This document shows, piece after piece, positions 43,587-52,244 of a stretch of 64,000 bases of DNA (positions within the stretch are counted from its first letter, which is position 1; each line of letters starts with the position of its first letter). The DNA lies in NCBI GenBank assembly GCA_040766585.1, contig JAXGQE010000006.1, positions 135,777 to 199,776 of the forward strand, given 5' to 3'. A program made the translations under genes and the position numbers. This stretch comes from JAXGQE01 sp040766585. Its GTDB lineage: Bacteria > Bacillota > SLNR01. The notes under the pieces were generated by a model. The model was not told where the DNA came from and ran no database searches. It saw only the letters and a program-made list of their open reading frames with translations.

Positions 43587-44420
43587 ATGCCAGAACTTCC
43601 TGAAGTAGAAACAGTTCGACGCGGTTTAGCCCAGTTTGTTGCCGGGCACACCATTACCGATACCGTTGTGTATCTGCCCAAAGCGGTCCGCAGCATGACT
43701 TCGGAAGAATTCAAGCGAAGCGTCGCTGGACAGACCATCCGATCAGTGGGCCGTAGGGGAAAATATCTGCTGATTCATCTCTCCGGCGGAATCAGCCTGG
43801 TCGTCCATCTGCGCATGACCGGCCGTTTGGAGTATGTCCCTTCGGACAGTCCTCTCCATCCCCACACCCGTATTGTCCTCCATCTGGACAGAGGATATGA
43901 TCTACGGTTTATGGACATGCGCACCTTTGGCGGCATGGAGGCGGTAGCGGATAAAGTCGTGTCCGACCATACCGGATTATCCCGTCTGGGACCGGAACCG
44001 TTGTCCCGTGACTTCACGCCGGAATATATGATGAACTGCGCCCGTAAACGCCCGGGGCCTGTAAAAGGAATGCTTCTCAACCAGGATATTGCGGCCGGAA
44101 TCGGAAACATCTATGCCGACGAAAGCCTATTTCAGGCTGGAATTCACCCCTGCCGGGCTGCCAACAGCCTGTCTCTGGCCGAATGGACTTCTTTGTGTCA
44201 GGCCGTTCGTTCATCGCTCAAAGCCGGAATTCGTCATCGCGGTACCACTGTACAGAACCATCAGAATCTGGACGGACGTCCCGGGTCGTATCAACAGCGT
44301 CTAAAAGTCTACGACCGTACCGGAAAACCGTGCCCCCGCTGCCGAACTCCTATCCAAAAAACACGTACAGCCGGTCGCGGCACTCACTTTTGCCCCCACT
44401 GTCAACCATTGTCCTCTTGA
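43587..44420 (+). CDS. mutM: Formamidopyrimidine-DNA glycosylase
   Basis: A 277-residue Fpg/MutM that removes 8-oxoguanine and formamidopyrimidines. Catalytic Pro2-Glu3 (MPELPEVE), the lysine of GRRGKYLLI, the helix-two-turn-helix part (NQDIAAGIGNIYADESLFQAGIHP) and the C-terminal zinc finger (CPRC and CPHC) are complete. ATG 43587 is fixed by the need for Pro2 and has AAAGAGG upstream. Its last 19 bases overlap the convergent 3-methyladenine glycosylase gene, so two base-excision genes face each other. Confidence 0.95.
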   Translation: MPELPEVETVRRGLAQFVAGHTITDTVVYLPKAVRSMTSEEFKRSVAGQTIRSVGRRGKYLLIHLSGGISLVVHLRMTGRLEYVPSDSPLHPHTRIVLHLDRGYDLRFMDMRTFGGMEAVADKVVSDHTGLSRLGPEPLSRDFTPEYMMNCARKRPGPVKGMLLNQDIAAGIGNIYADESLFQAGIHPCRAANSLSLAEWTSLCQAVRSSLKAGIRHRGTTVQNHQNLDGRPGSYQQRLKVYDRTGKPCPRCRTPIQKTRTAGRGTHFCPHCQPLSS

Positions 44421-45340
44421 AAAGGCTGCTGTCTGCGGTAGGCTAGAGAAAACCAAAGATAAAATGCTGCCCAACTGCGCCAGCCTGACCAGTGCTCACC
44501 AATCTGCCGGACCGTTTCTTCATCCGGCTGTTTGTCCATGCCGTATTGATCTTTCACGGCATTGCGCAGACCGATATCCGCTGCCGGAAGCGCATCCGGA
44601 TACCCCAGACCCCGCATCAGAGCATATTCCGCAGTCCAGCGGCCAATACCCCGGATCCGGGTAAAATATTCGGTGACCTGTTCTGGATCCGTCACCGGCT
44701 CCAGGTCCAGGGATACCGATCCATCCACCACTTTGCGGGCCAGATCGATTAGGTATTCTGCTTTCCTCCGGGAAAAGCGATGCTGAGTCAAATCTTCATA
44801 GTTTAGAGATGCAATAGCCTGAGGCTCCGGGAATGAGTAATACACTGCCCCATCCCGGTTGATTCGTCCGCCAACCATTTCCACCAGCGTTTTTTTCAGC
44901 ATGTATGCAAAACGTATATTGATCTGCTGCCCGATGATGGCCCAGCTCAGCGACTCAAACACAGAAGCTGCCCGTACAGGTTTCAACCCGAAAAACTGCT
45001 TCATCAGCGGCTGCATCTTGGGATCATCCTCCATGCGCCGGTAGAAGGCAAGGACATCATCCTGCAGATGAAACCGTGTCTGGATACGCGCAACAATTCC
45101 TTCCAGTGTATCTTCAAGTACCGGACTACCGTCCCCGCTTTCTACATGAACGCTCAGACGGGGGGCATGGACCGTACCGCTGTTTTCGACTGACACAAAA
45201 AACAAACGCCCGTTATACGGGATCAATGTCTCAAACACCCCATGGCAGACCCGATCCATTGTTTCCAGGTCACTGCGGCTGAGATAATATAATGTAAGAG
45301 GAAAGTTATACGGGGGTTTGGGATAGATCGTCAGATTCAT
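44402..45340 (-). CDS. DNA-3-methyladenine glycosylase II (AlkA-like)
   Basis: A 312-residue HhH-GPD glycosylase: the helix-hairpin-helix RIRGIGRWTAEYALMRGLG and the catalytic aspartate of PAADIGLRNAV are clear. The N-terminal domain (TIYPKPPYNFPLTLYYLSRSDLE) is the AlkA-like antiparallel domain. It removes alkylated purines from DNA. ATG 45340 has AAGGAG 5-6 bases upstream. The gene converges with mutM, with which it shares 19 bases. Confidence 0.88.
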   Translation of the reverse strand: MNLTIYPKPPYNFPLTLYYLSRSDLETMDRVCHGVFETLIPYNGRLFFVSVENSGTVHAPRLSVHVESGDGSPVLEDTLEGIVARIQTRFHLQDDVLAFYRRMEDDPKMQPLMKQFFGLKPVRAASVFESLSWAIIGQQINIRFAYMLKKTLVEMVGGRINRDGAVYYSFPEPQAIASLNYEDLTQHRFSRRKAEYLIDLARKVVDGSVSLDLEPVTDPEQVTEYFTRIRGIGRWTAEYALMRGLGYPDALPAADIGLRNAVKDQYGMDKQPDEETVRQIGEHWSGWRSWAAFYLWFSLAYRRQQPFQEDNG

Positions 45341-45405
45341 ACTCCATCTCCTTTTCACTCCCCTATATATTCCTTTTTTCCATCTCTGTTTCCTGCTGGA
45401 AGAAA

Positions 45406-45425
45406 AGACCGGGTTTCCCCGGTCT
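45406..45425 (-). terminator. Terminator of the DinB-like gene
   Basis: AGACCGGG and CCCGGTCT form a hairpin followed on the minus strand by TTTTCTT. It lies 13 bases beyond the DinB-like stop. Confidence 0.75.
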
Positions 45426-45437
45426 ATATCCTCTCAT

Positions 45438-45848
45438 TTACTTTTTATGAGCAATAGCCTGGATTCTCTTCAGCAGTCGGGATTCCACATCCATCAGGTG
45501 ATCTAGGATCTCCTGGATGCTCCACATGTCCTCTCCCGGTTTCTGCTCCCACTGGCTGTCGGATAGTCCCTGCAGAGATGCAATCAGATCTCCCCGAGAC
45601 TGATCGGCCTGGCCTAGCAGAAGCTGGATTTCGGTGGGGTATCCATTAATCATTCTTCGGGTCTTCTCTACTTGAACGATATGGTTACGCTCATGGTTAC
45701 AGTAGAGTCCGATGAGCTGCCGCACGGTTCGCTTGGATTCTTCATCCGCCTCCAAAAGCAGCCGGTCGGGAAGCTCCCGGAGTTCTTTGAAGATGCTTTC
45801 CCGGAGCATCTGCATATCATCCAACTGGGCTCTCAATTGCCGGTCCAT
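45438..45848 (-). CDS. DinB family protein
   Basis: A 136-residue four-helix-bundle protein of the DinB/DUF664 type. Histidines that may bind metal occur in YCNHERNHIVQVEK and ILDHLMDVESR, the usual places. Members include thiol transferases that use bacillithiol or mycothiol, but most are uncharacterised. ATG 45848 has GGGAGG 8-10 bases upstream. It is a single gene between two terminators. Confidence 0.82.
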   Translation of the reverse strand: MDRQLRAQLDDMQMLRESIFKELRELPDRLLLEADEESKRTVRQLIGLYCNHERNHIVQVEKTRRMINGYPTEIQLLLGQADQSRGDLIASLQGLSDSQWEQKPGEDMWSIQEILDHLMDVESRLLKRIQAIAHKK

Positions 45849-45883
45849 GCCAAACACCTCCCTGGGTCTGTCTGGAGAAAAAA

Positions 45884-45909
45884 GAGGATCTGACTTAAGT
45901 CAGATCCTC
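45884..45909 (-). terminator. Terminator of the aminotransferase gene (26-base perfect palindrome)
   Basis: GAGGATCTGACTT and its exact complement form a 13-bp inverted repeat (about an 11-bp stem with a small loop). On the minus strand six T follow. It lies just after the aminotransferase stop. Confidence 0.85.
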
Positions 45910-45917
45910 CGCTTGAA

Positions 45918-47126
45918 CTACATCAGGCTTTTGATGACATCGGCAAACAACTTGATTCCTTTGTCGATGGCCTCTTCGTCAACGGTTGTGAAGCACAGTC
46001 GAGCCTGGTTCCAGCCCTTGGTGTCATCCGGATAGAATGACGGCCCCGGACGGTAGGAAACGCCTGCTTCCACAACGCCTTCCAGCATTTTTTCGCCATC
46101 TACGGAATCCGGAACGGTAACCCAGAGGAAATATCCGCCCTTGGGTTTGGTCCAGACAACGCCTTCCGGCATATATTTTTCCAGTGCAGCCAGCATAGCG
46201 TCTTTTCGGGCTTTGTACAGTTTCTTGGAATTTTCAACGTGTTTATCCAGGTATCCGCGGATGCTGAACTCAGCGGCCAGCGCCTGGGTCAGCGGACTGG
46301 ACATCAATGAGGTTACGGATTTAGCCATGGTCAATCCTTTAATGATTTCCGCATCAGCAACGACCCAGCCGATTCGAGTGCCCGGAGCAAATGTTTTGGA
46401 GAAAGTGGTGGTGTAGACGACCAATCCGTCTTCATCCATGGATTTCATAGTAGGCAGTTCTTCGCCTTCATAGCGGAATTCAATGTAGGCGTCGTCTTCA
46501 AAGATGATTACATTGTATTTCTTGGCAATTTCCAGCAGTTTTTTGCGCCGTTCCAGGCTGAGGGATACGCCAGCCGGATTCTGGTAGTTAGGCAGAATGT
46601 ACATGAATTTGACCTGGATTCCTTCTGCCTTCTTGGCAGCCAGAACTTCTTCCACTTTCTCAGGAATCACGCCGTCATCATCAATGGGCACAGTCAGCAT
46701 GTTGGCATCGTGAGCTTTAAACGAAGCAATGGCTCCCGAATAAGTCGGTTCTTCTACAATGATGTAATCTCCCGGATTGACAAACACTTTGCACATCAGA
46801 GCGAACGATTCTGTCGAGCCGTTGACGATCATCACGTTTTCCAGAGCCGCTTTCTGGTTCTTGGAATTGGCGATTTCAACTACATGTTCCCGCAGCTTTC
46901 GGTATCCGGCCGGATCACCGTACTGAAGCGCCAGAGCGGCTTCATTATCCATGACATAGCTAGTGATCTCTTTGATTTCTTCCCGCGGAAAATAGTTGGG
47001 ATCGGGGAATCCAGCGGACAGATGAATGGCTCCGGGTTTCTGCTTTGCCAAAATCGCGTTCATTTTGGACGGCTTCACAGCTTTAATCATCCCGGAATAA
47101 AGATGAGCATACTTGGACACAAACAT
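45918..47126 (-). CDS. PLP-dependent aminotransferase, class I/II (LysN-like)
   Basis: A 402-residue aminotransferase. The PLP lysine is in TTTFSKTFAPGTRIGWVV, with YILPNYQNPAGVSLS, FEDDAYIEFRYEG and YFLWVTVP. Closest in look are 2-aminoadipate/branched-chain or aromatic aminotransferases (LysN/MocR-type catalytic domain, without an HTH). ATG 47126 has AAAGGAGG close by, at 3 bases, so GTG 47120 may be used instead. Codon use is richer in AAA, GTT and GAA than in its neighbours, compatible with high expression. Likely role: first step of amino-acid fermentation, by inference. Confidence 0.88.
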   Translation of the reverse strand: MFVSKYAHLYSGMIKAVKPSKMNAILAKQKPGAIHLSAGFPDPNYFPREEIKEITSYVMDNEAALALQYGDPAGYRKLREHVVEIANSKNQKAALENVMIVNGSTESFALMCKVFVNPGDYIIVEEPTYSGAIASFKAHDANMLTVPIDDDGVIPEKVEEVLAAKKAEGIQVKFMYILPNYQNPAGVSLSLERRKKLLEIAKKYNVIIFEDDAYIEFRYEGEELPTMKSMDEDGLVVYTTTFSKTFAPGTRIGWVVADAEIIKGLTMAKSVTSLMSSPLTQALAAEFSIRGYLDKHVENSKKLYKARKDAMLAALEKYMPEGVVWTKPKGGYFLWVTVPDSVDGEKMLEGVVEAGVSYRPGPSFYPDDTKGWNQARLCFTTVDEEAIDKGIKLFADVIKSLM

Positions 47127-47265
47127 CAACCTCCTTTAAATTGGCCTTGCTTTTTGTACAAAGACGTAAACACACAAGGTGTCTCGCACCTATAGAATAT
47201 TTCGCCTCAACAGCTGAAATTCCTTTCCACGGAAAAACATTTTTCGTCCATGTATACAATTCAAA

Positions 47266-48648
47266 TCAACCGTGTAGCAGATAAGTATGGTTCAGTCCCC
47301 ACCGGGTCAGGCTGTTTTCCACATACGCCCGGTTGCCTTCCCGCAGTGCCCGATCCAAATCCAGATCCTGCCAGAATGGATGCCTGAACATCTTGCGGAC
47401 TGCCTGGGTCATGCGCGCCATCTCCATGCTTTCAAACAAAGGTCCATAGCAAATCCCCACAGCCGGGTTCCTCTGGACGATGATGCGAAATGCATCCGCC
47501 AAAACCCGGGTCCATATAGCCGCGCCATCTTCCCTTAGCTGAGTTTGCAGTACTCCGGCCGGGTCTTCTTCTTCAGCCAGAAGCCCTTCTGCCAGAATGA
47601 TTTCCAGAAGGATCCTGCCGTTTTCTGCCTCCTCCTGCCGATAGTCCTTTTCACTCTCCAGTACAGCATCGGCCGGACGGGAATGAAGAAAGGCACGTAT
47701 ATACTGATATGGAATATCGTCGCCCACTCGAATGGATCGGCTTTTCACATGCTGGGTCAATCGCTGCCAGGACTCGGTTTCGCGGATCCAGTGGGACAGG
47801 TAGGATTCGAGGGATCGGATCCCCTGGTTTTCGGTCAGCTGCAGGATATCGTAAAACACCGTCGATTCCGTCAGCAACTGATCCGGATGCACATCTCGCC
47901 ACTGGTTGATCTCGTCCCGAAACTCCCGGTACATCCAATCGGTCACCGGTGCGGGTTTATGAGCCGCAGAACGCAAAATGCCTCGCGACGCAGTTACCGC
48001 TTCGGCCAGCATCTGCTCATCGGGATCCACAAAAACCTTGCAGTCCACTCGCAGGTGGCTGTTCCCCAAATGCTGGGCAGCCGCCCGGTGCAGACCGCTC
48101 ACAATGCTCACTCGCCCGTCATGCCAACGGCAAATCACAGGATTCATCTGCACATGATCCCGCAGATGACCGCTGAGCCCCACCACCCGGCTGCGAATCA
48201 TCCCCTTGGGATCAATGGCCGGATCCGATTCCAGATAGGCAGCCGGCAGCAAATGGTAGAAGTAGAATGTCCCGGTGTTGGGACATTTTTGCATGGGAAC
48301 AGTAACTCCATCCACCACAGCCAGCATCTTTTCTTTGTCGATACGGATATCCGGGGTACTTTTTCTTTCTGTAAAGATACTGTCATAATCGGAGGCAAAC
48401 ACCACCTGGATTTTGGCCTCATCCCGGGCAAAATGCAGATCCTGTTCCTTGGCTTTCAAAAAGCAATAATCGTGAAGCGGTACATAGTTCTTCAAGTCAA
48501 ATGAACCACCCTGATCCAAAGGGAGCTTATGGACAAATTCTGCCTCGTCCGGGTGAATAATATCGCCACGGCAGATATAGCACTGATAATGATGTTGTTC
48601 CAGAACAGACTGCTTTTCTTCTTTGCTTAAAACCCGCCTGCCCAGCAC
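47266..48648 (-). CDS. HNH endonuclease-like protein with ParB-like domain
   Basis: A 460-residue protein. Residues 19-62 form an HNH nuclease-like motif: C23-x2-C26, H40, N54, H59 with C62. A second part (about 110-230) resembles ParB/Srx-like domains, with RDHVQMNPVICRWHDG and SGLHRAAAQHLGNSHLRVDCKVF. The last 200 residues are helical and unassigned. Such a combination suggests DNA binding and cleavage or a defence role, but no partner genes are near. GTG 48648 is supported by GGAGG 8 bases upstream. I cannot name a family. Confidence 0.7.
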   Translation of the reverse strand: MLGRRVLSKEEKQSVLEQHHYQCYICRGDIIHPDEAEFVHKLPLDQGGSFDLKNYVPLHDYCFLKAKEQDLHFARDEAKIQVVFASDYDSIFTERKSTPDIRIDKEKMLAVVDGVTVPMQKCPNTGTFYFYHLLPAAYLESDPAIDPKGMIRSRVVGLSGHLRDHVQMNPVICRWHDGRVSIVSGLHRAAAQHLGNSHLRVDCKVFVDPDEQMLAEAVTASRGILRSAAHKPAPVTDWMYREFRDEINQWRDVHPDQLLTESTVFYDILQLTENQGIRSLESYLSHWIRETESWQRLTQHVKSRSIRVGDDIPYQYIRAFLHSRPADAVLESEKDYRQEEAENGRILLEIILAEGLLAEEEDPAGVLQTQLREDGAAIWTRVLADAFRIIVQRNPAVGICYGPLFESMEMARMTQAVRKMFRHPFWQDLDLDRALREGNRAYVENSLTRWGLNHTYLLHG

Positions 48649-48722
48649 GGCCTGCGCCTCCTCATATGCCTTTTTTTCTCATATTCCATGAAAAAGCGCT
48701 GTTTCCTTCCTGCTGAAAAAAA

Positions 48723-48750
48723 GGCAGGCATTTTCTGCCTGCCCGCCTCA
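48723..48750 (-). terminator. Terminator of the peptide-binding lipoprotein gene
   Basis: GGCAGGCA and TGCCTGCC pair around five bases. On the minus strand seven T follow. It lies directly after the lipoprotein stop. Confidence 0.85.
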
Positions 48751-48754
48751 TCTT

Positions 48755-50263
48755 CTACTTCAATGCCATGCTGTCCACCAGGATCAGCTCATCAGCCCGG
48801 GGCTCCCAAACCAATCGATCCGATACGCCGTAAATGTCTTCCTGCTGGTACAAGAATACAAAGGGAGCTTCCTCCACCACCCGTTCCACCGCCTGATGGT
48901 ACAGACTTTCCCTTTCCGCTGCATCCATGCAGCTGCGAGCTTGCTCCAAAAGTCGGTCCAGTTGTTCATCCCCGAAATAGGTCAGCCGCTGCTGAGAATG
49001 CAGCTGGGGAAACAGGGTCGCGTCCGCATCAAACAAAGAGGTCCCCCAACCGATCAGGAAAGCATGTTCCATTTGCTTATCCAGGAGTTTGGTAATGTGG
49101 ACGCCCCACTCGTTGATCTGCAGGGTGGCATCAATGCCGGCTTCCGCCATCTGCCCCACCAGGGCTTCGGCAACTTCTTTGTCCATGGCATACCGTCCGG
49201 ATGGCACATCCAGAGTAATCTCGATTCCTTCCGGATACCCAGCCTCAGCCAAAAGCTCCCGGGCTTTCTGGGGATCGTACCGATACCCCTCCACATCCGG
49301 ATTGTAGCCAAAATCATAGGGGGTCAGGGGCTGGGTGGAAGGAATACCGCGGCCTCCCAGCACATGTTCGATTACTGACGGAACATCCACTGCGTAATTC
49401 AGCGCCTGACGGACTTTTTTGTCCCCCATCAGCCCTCCTTGGTTGGCAACCAGCTGCAGAAAGATAAATCGTCCGCTGGGTACCGACTCAATCCGGCACC
49501 CTTGGGCCTGTTCAACGGTTTCCACCTGATGAGGCGGAACGTTGACTGCCAGATCCACATCGCCTGTCTGCAAAGCCGCCAGACGAACTGCATTTTCCGG
49601 AATCGGACGGAACAGGACTTCCTGGATGGCAGGGGCTCCCTGCCAATATTCATTGTTTGCTTCTAGAACAATTTCCTCATCTTTCACCCAGCGGACAAAG
49701 CGGTAGGGCCCGGTGCCCACAGGATGCTCGGCGAAATATTCCCTGCCGTTTTCCTGGATGTATTTCGGCGGGACCATTTCCAGGCTGAGACGCTCTGCCA
49801 TCAGCGGATAGGGAGTTTTGGTCCATATCCTCAGGGTGGTATCGTCAATAATATCCACTTTTTCGATCATGTTCAGATTGGCAATCTGGGGAGATCCTTG
49901 CTGCGGATCCAGGATGCGTTCAATACTGAAGAGGACGCTTTCTGCATTGAAGGGCTCCCCGTTGTGAAAGAAGATATCTTCCTTCAGTTTCAGTTCCCAA
50001 GAGCCATCCTCCAGCAAAGTGATGGACTCGGCCAGATGCGGCTGCAGTTTCATATCCGAATCCCTCATAAAGAGACGGTCAAAGATTTGAATGGTAATAT
50101 TAGTGGTGGTGGTTTCAGCGTGCATGTGCGGATCCAGTGTGGTGGCATCCACCCCCTGGGAAATGACGATGGTCGAGGTGTCAACGGCAGCCTCCTGGGT
50201 GCAGCCGGCTGTCAGGCCGACTACCAAGCCTACTATCACGAAAATCAGAATCATTTTTCTCAT
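48755..50263 (-). CDS. Extracellular solute-binding lipoprotein, family 5 (peptide/nickel type)
   Basis: A 502-residue SBP_bac_5 protein. A signal peptide ends in the lipobox LTAGC, so the mature protein is membrane-anchored. The body has the family pattern: SQGVDATTLDPHMHAETTT, LAESITLLEDGSWELKLKEDIFFHNGEPFNAESV, VGTGPYRFVRW. Members bind oligopeptides, dipeptides, nickel or glutathione. No permease or ATPase genes accompany it, so it must use a transporter elsewhere. A T-box leader with UAC specifier stands upstream, which suggests that it brings in tyrosine-containing peptides, by inference. Confidence 0.88.
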   Translation of the reverse strand: MRKMILIFVIVGLVVGLTAGCTQEAAVDTSTIVISQGVDATTLDPHMHAETTTTNITIQIFDRLFMRDSDMKLQPHLAESITLLEDGSWELKLKEDIFFHNGEPFNAESVLFSIERILDPQQGSPQIANLNMIEKVDIIDDTTLRIWTKTPYPLMAERLSLEMVPPKYIQENGREYFAEHPVGTGPYRFVRWVKDEEIVLEANNEYWQGAPAIQEVLFRPIPENAVRLAALQTGDVDLAVNVPPHQVETVEQAQGCRIESVPSGRFIFLQLVANQGGLMGDKKVRQALNYAVDVPSVIEHVLGGRGIPSTQPLTPYDFGYNPDVEGYRYDPQKARELLAEAGYPEGIEITLDVPSGRYAMDKEVAEALVGQMAEAGIDATLQINEWGVHITKLLDKQMEHAFLIGWGTSLFDADATLFPQLHSQQRLTYFGDEQLDRLLEQARSCMDAAERESLYHQAVERVVEEAPFVFLYQQEDIYGVSDRLVWEPRADELILVDSMALK

Positions 50264-50350
50264 GCTCGATCAGTCCCTTCTCCAACAAATAGTATCGGCT
50301 CTTCTCTCTCTGTCGTACCTACCTTCCCTGCCCTCCTTTCATAAAACAAA

Positions 50351-50715
50351 AAAACCGCCCCCAAAGGGACGGAATTTTCTCCGCGGTACCACCCGATTTA
50401 GACACTGCCCGGCCATGTTCCCAACAAAAAAACCCGTCTCCGAAAAGGGACGAGTTTTCATCGCGGTACCACCCTGGTTAGGCTATGCCTCACTTGTTCT
50501 GCCGCCGGGCCGGATTGTGATCCGGACTGAGGGCATAGCCCGATAACAGGGGCTCCTGTCCTGGCTTACACAAACAGAGCATGTCTGTTTTTCAGCCGGC
50601 AATTCCGAGGCGTATTCACATACGTTGCGCAGTGCAGAACTCTCAGCATACACCCTGCTCTCTGTAATCCCGCTTTCCGCAGTTACTTGGTCCCCGTCAT
50701 CATCTTTTCGATATT
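50351..50715 (-). promoter_or_regulatory. T-box leader (probable tyrosine) with two antiterminator/terminator modules
   Basis: Stem I has AGTA (50687-50684), AGAGAG plus GGGTG near the tip, and GAA-UAC-G (50617-50611), so the specifier reads UAC (tyrosine). A long stem (GGCTATGCC pairs with GGCATAGCC) precedes the first T-box motif GGGTGGTACCGCG at 50462-50474, with a terminator at 50429-50455. A second motif GGGTGGTACCGCGG at 50381-50394 and its terminator (50351-50378) follow without a second Stem I. The leader precedes the peptide-binding lipoprotein gene. Confidence 0.87.
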
Positions 50716-50721
50716 GCACCC

Positions 50722-50750
50722 ATTCTATCGAATCCCAACGCACCTGTCAA
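50722..50750 (-). promoter_or_regulatory. Sigma-A promoter of the T-box controlled lipoprotein gene
   Basis: The minus strand has TTGACA (50750-50745), 17 bases and TAGAAT (50727-50722). It begins 10 bases after the stop codon of the phzF-like gene. Confidence 0.85.
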
Positions 50751-50760
50751 TAGGCGTTTC

Positions 50761-51648
50761 TTAAAAGAGTTCTCCCTGAGCAAATAAAGCTGCCCTGCCG
50801 CCCACATAGACGGTAATCTCCCCGTCTTTTTTCTCTCCAGAAAGATATAGAATGGCGTCGCGGCCGATTTCGAAACCCTGCTCTACCTGAATCTTGAGTG
50901 TCTTATCGCCAAAGTATTCATATTCCAGCAGATAGCCGGCCAGGCATCCGTTGGCACTGCCGGTGGCGGGATCTTCAGGAACACCAAAATATTCGGTGAA
51001 AACCCGGGCATGGAGATGATTTTCCGGATACTTGGTTTGAGGGGCGAAAAAGAGAATCGCTTTGGCCTCCAACCCCTCAATTAATGCAACGTAATGATCC
51101 TTGGCCAGGCGCGCTTTGGCAACAGCGTCCAAACTTTTTAAAGGAACGATGATAAACGGCAGGCCGGTGGACACTTCCTGAATCGGGAAGCGGCTGTCGA
51201 TATCCTCCACCGACAGATTCAAGACTTTGGCCAGATCGACACCGGATAGTTTCTGGCCGAACACCGGGGGATTCTGTTTCATGGTCATCATATCGATCCG
51301 GCCTTCCGAATACTCCATATCCACCGGAATGGGTCCTACATTCAAGTCCAAAATCAGTCGGTCATATTTCTTCTCCGCCAGAAAAGTCTGAATCACAAAC
51401 GCCGTGCCCAGTGTGGGGTGTCCGGCAAAGGGAACTTCGGCCGCCGGAGTAAAGATCCGGACCCGGTACCGATTATCCTGACTTTCGTTCGGGAAAATGA
51501 ATGTGGTTTCACTAAAATTGATCTCCCGGGTTATTCGCTGCATTTCTTCATCACTGAACAGATGACCCTTGGGGAACACAGCCAGCTGATTCCCGCCATA
51601 TTTTTGTCCACTGAATACATCCACCATGTAAAACACTTTTTTGTCCAT
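50761..51648 (-). CDS. PhzF family isomerase-like protein
   Basis: A 295-residue PhzF-family protein. The conserved glutamate is in ITREINFSETTFIFP; FTPAAEVPFAGHPTLGTAFV and DPATGSANGCLAGYLLEY are the other hallmarks. PhzF of phenazine producers isomerises an intermediate, but most homologs are broad-range isomerases or epimerases with unknown substrates. There is no phenazine pathway here. It precedes the T-box leader on the same strand, separated by a promoter, so it is a separate unit. Confidence 0.9.
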   Translation of the reverse strand: MDKKVFYMVDVFSGQKYGGNQLAVFPKGHLFSDEEMQRITREINFSETTFIFPNESQDNRYRVRIFTPAAEVPFAGHPTLGTAFVIQTFLAEKKYDRLILDLNVGPIPVDMEYSEGRIDMMTMKQNPPVFGQKLSGVDLAKVLNLSVEDIDSRFPIQEVSTGLPFIIVPLKSLDAVAKARLAKDHYVALIEGLEAKAILFFAPQTKYPENHLHARVFTEYFGVPEDPATGSANGCLAGYLLEYEYFGDKTLKIQVEQGFEIGRDAILYLSGEKKDGEITVYVGGRAALFAQGELF

Positions 51649-51678
51649 ACAAGCGTTCTCCTTTCACGTACTGGTTTA

Positions 51679-52146
51679 TTATTGATTCTTCAGATGCAGC
51701 CACTGGGCAGTGGCTGCCAGGGAAGCGGCCAGAAGAATGGGAAAGTCCGCATAATCTCCCGTCAGTTCTGTCCCGTTTGTGGTTCCGCCAATATGTCCGA
51801 ACACATGTCCGCCATCAAACCTCAGATCCACCATGCTCCCCGTATTTTCCCCACCAATATGACCGGTCACACGCTTGCTGTCCGCTTTCAGACTGATCTC
51901 CGCCCCATCCAGGGTGCCGCCCACCCGTCCGTCCAGACGATTGTCGCGCATCACCACTTCAAATCGGGCTCCCTCCAGGACTCCGCCAATCCGGCCCCGG
52001 TATTTGCTGCCGACAGCATCCACTTCCACATCCTTTTCCTGCAGAAATCCCCCCATGCTTCCCACAACACGACTGTCGGTGGTCCGCAGAGACAGATCCC
52101 AACCACCAAAATTACCACCCAGACGACAGTGAAAAGAACCGCTCAT
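51679..52146 (-). CDS. Protein built of six 22-residue GG repeats
   Basis: A 155-residue protein. Residues 1 to about 130 are six tandem units of about 22 residues, each opening with a GxxGG core: RLGGNFGG, GSMGG, GRIGG, GRVGG, GHIGG, GHIGG, and continuing with alternating hydrophobic residues (for example VLEGARFEVVMRDNRLD). This is the look of a beta-solenoid or beta-prism fold. The last 25 residues (LLAASLAATAQWLHL) are hydrophobic and may touch the membrane. No signal peptide is visible. I know no named family. Confidence 0.7.
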   Translation of the reverse strand: MSGSFHCRLGGNFGGWDLSLRTTDSRVVGSMGGFLQEKDVEVDAVGSKYRGRIGGVLEGARFEVVMRDNRLDGRVGGTLDGAEISLKADSKRVTGHIGGENTGSMVDLRFDGGHVFGHIGGTTNGTELTGDYADFPILLAASLAATAQWLHLKNQ

Positions 52147-52244
52147 CTTTCCTCCTCCTTTCGTTTCCTACAATGGCTTTCCGACAAAAAAATTACACAC
52201 CCGGAACTACCGTAACACACCCTCACAAACCATCCCCATCTCTC

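Noticed and set aside
50761..51648. PhzF-like gene as part of a phenazine cluster
   Set aside because: No other phz genes occur and the family is mostly unrelated to phenazines.
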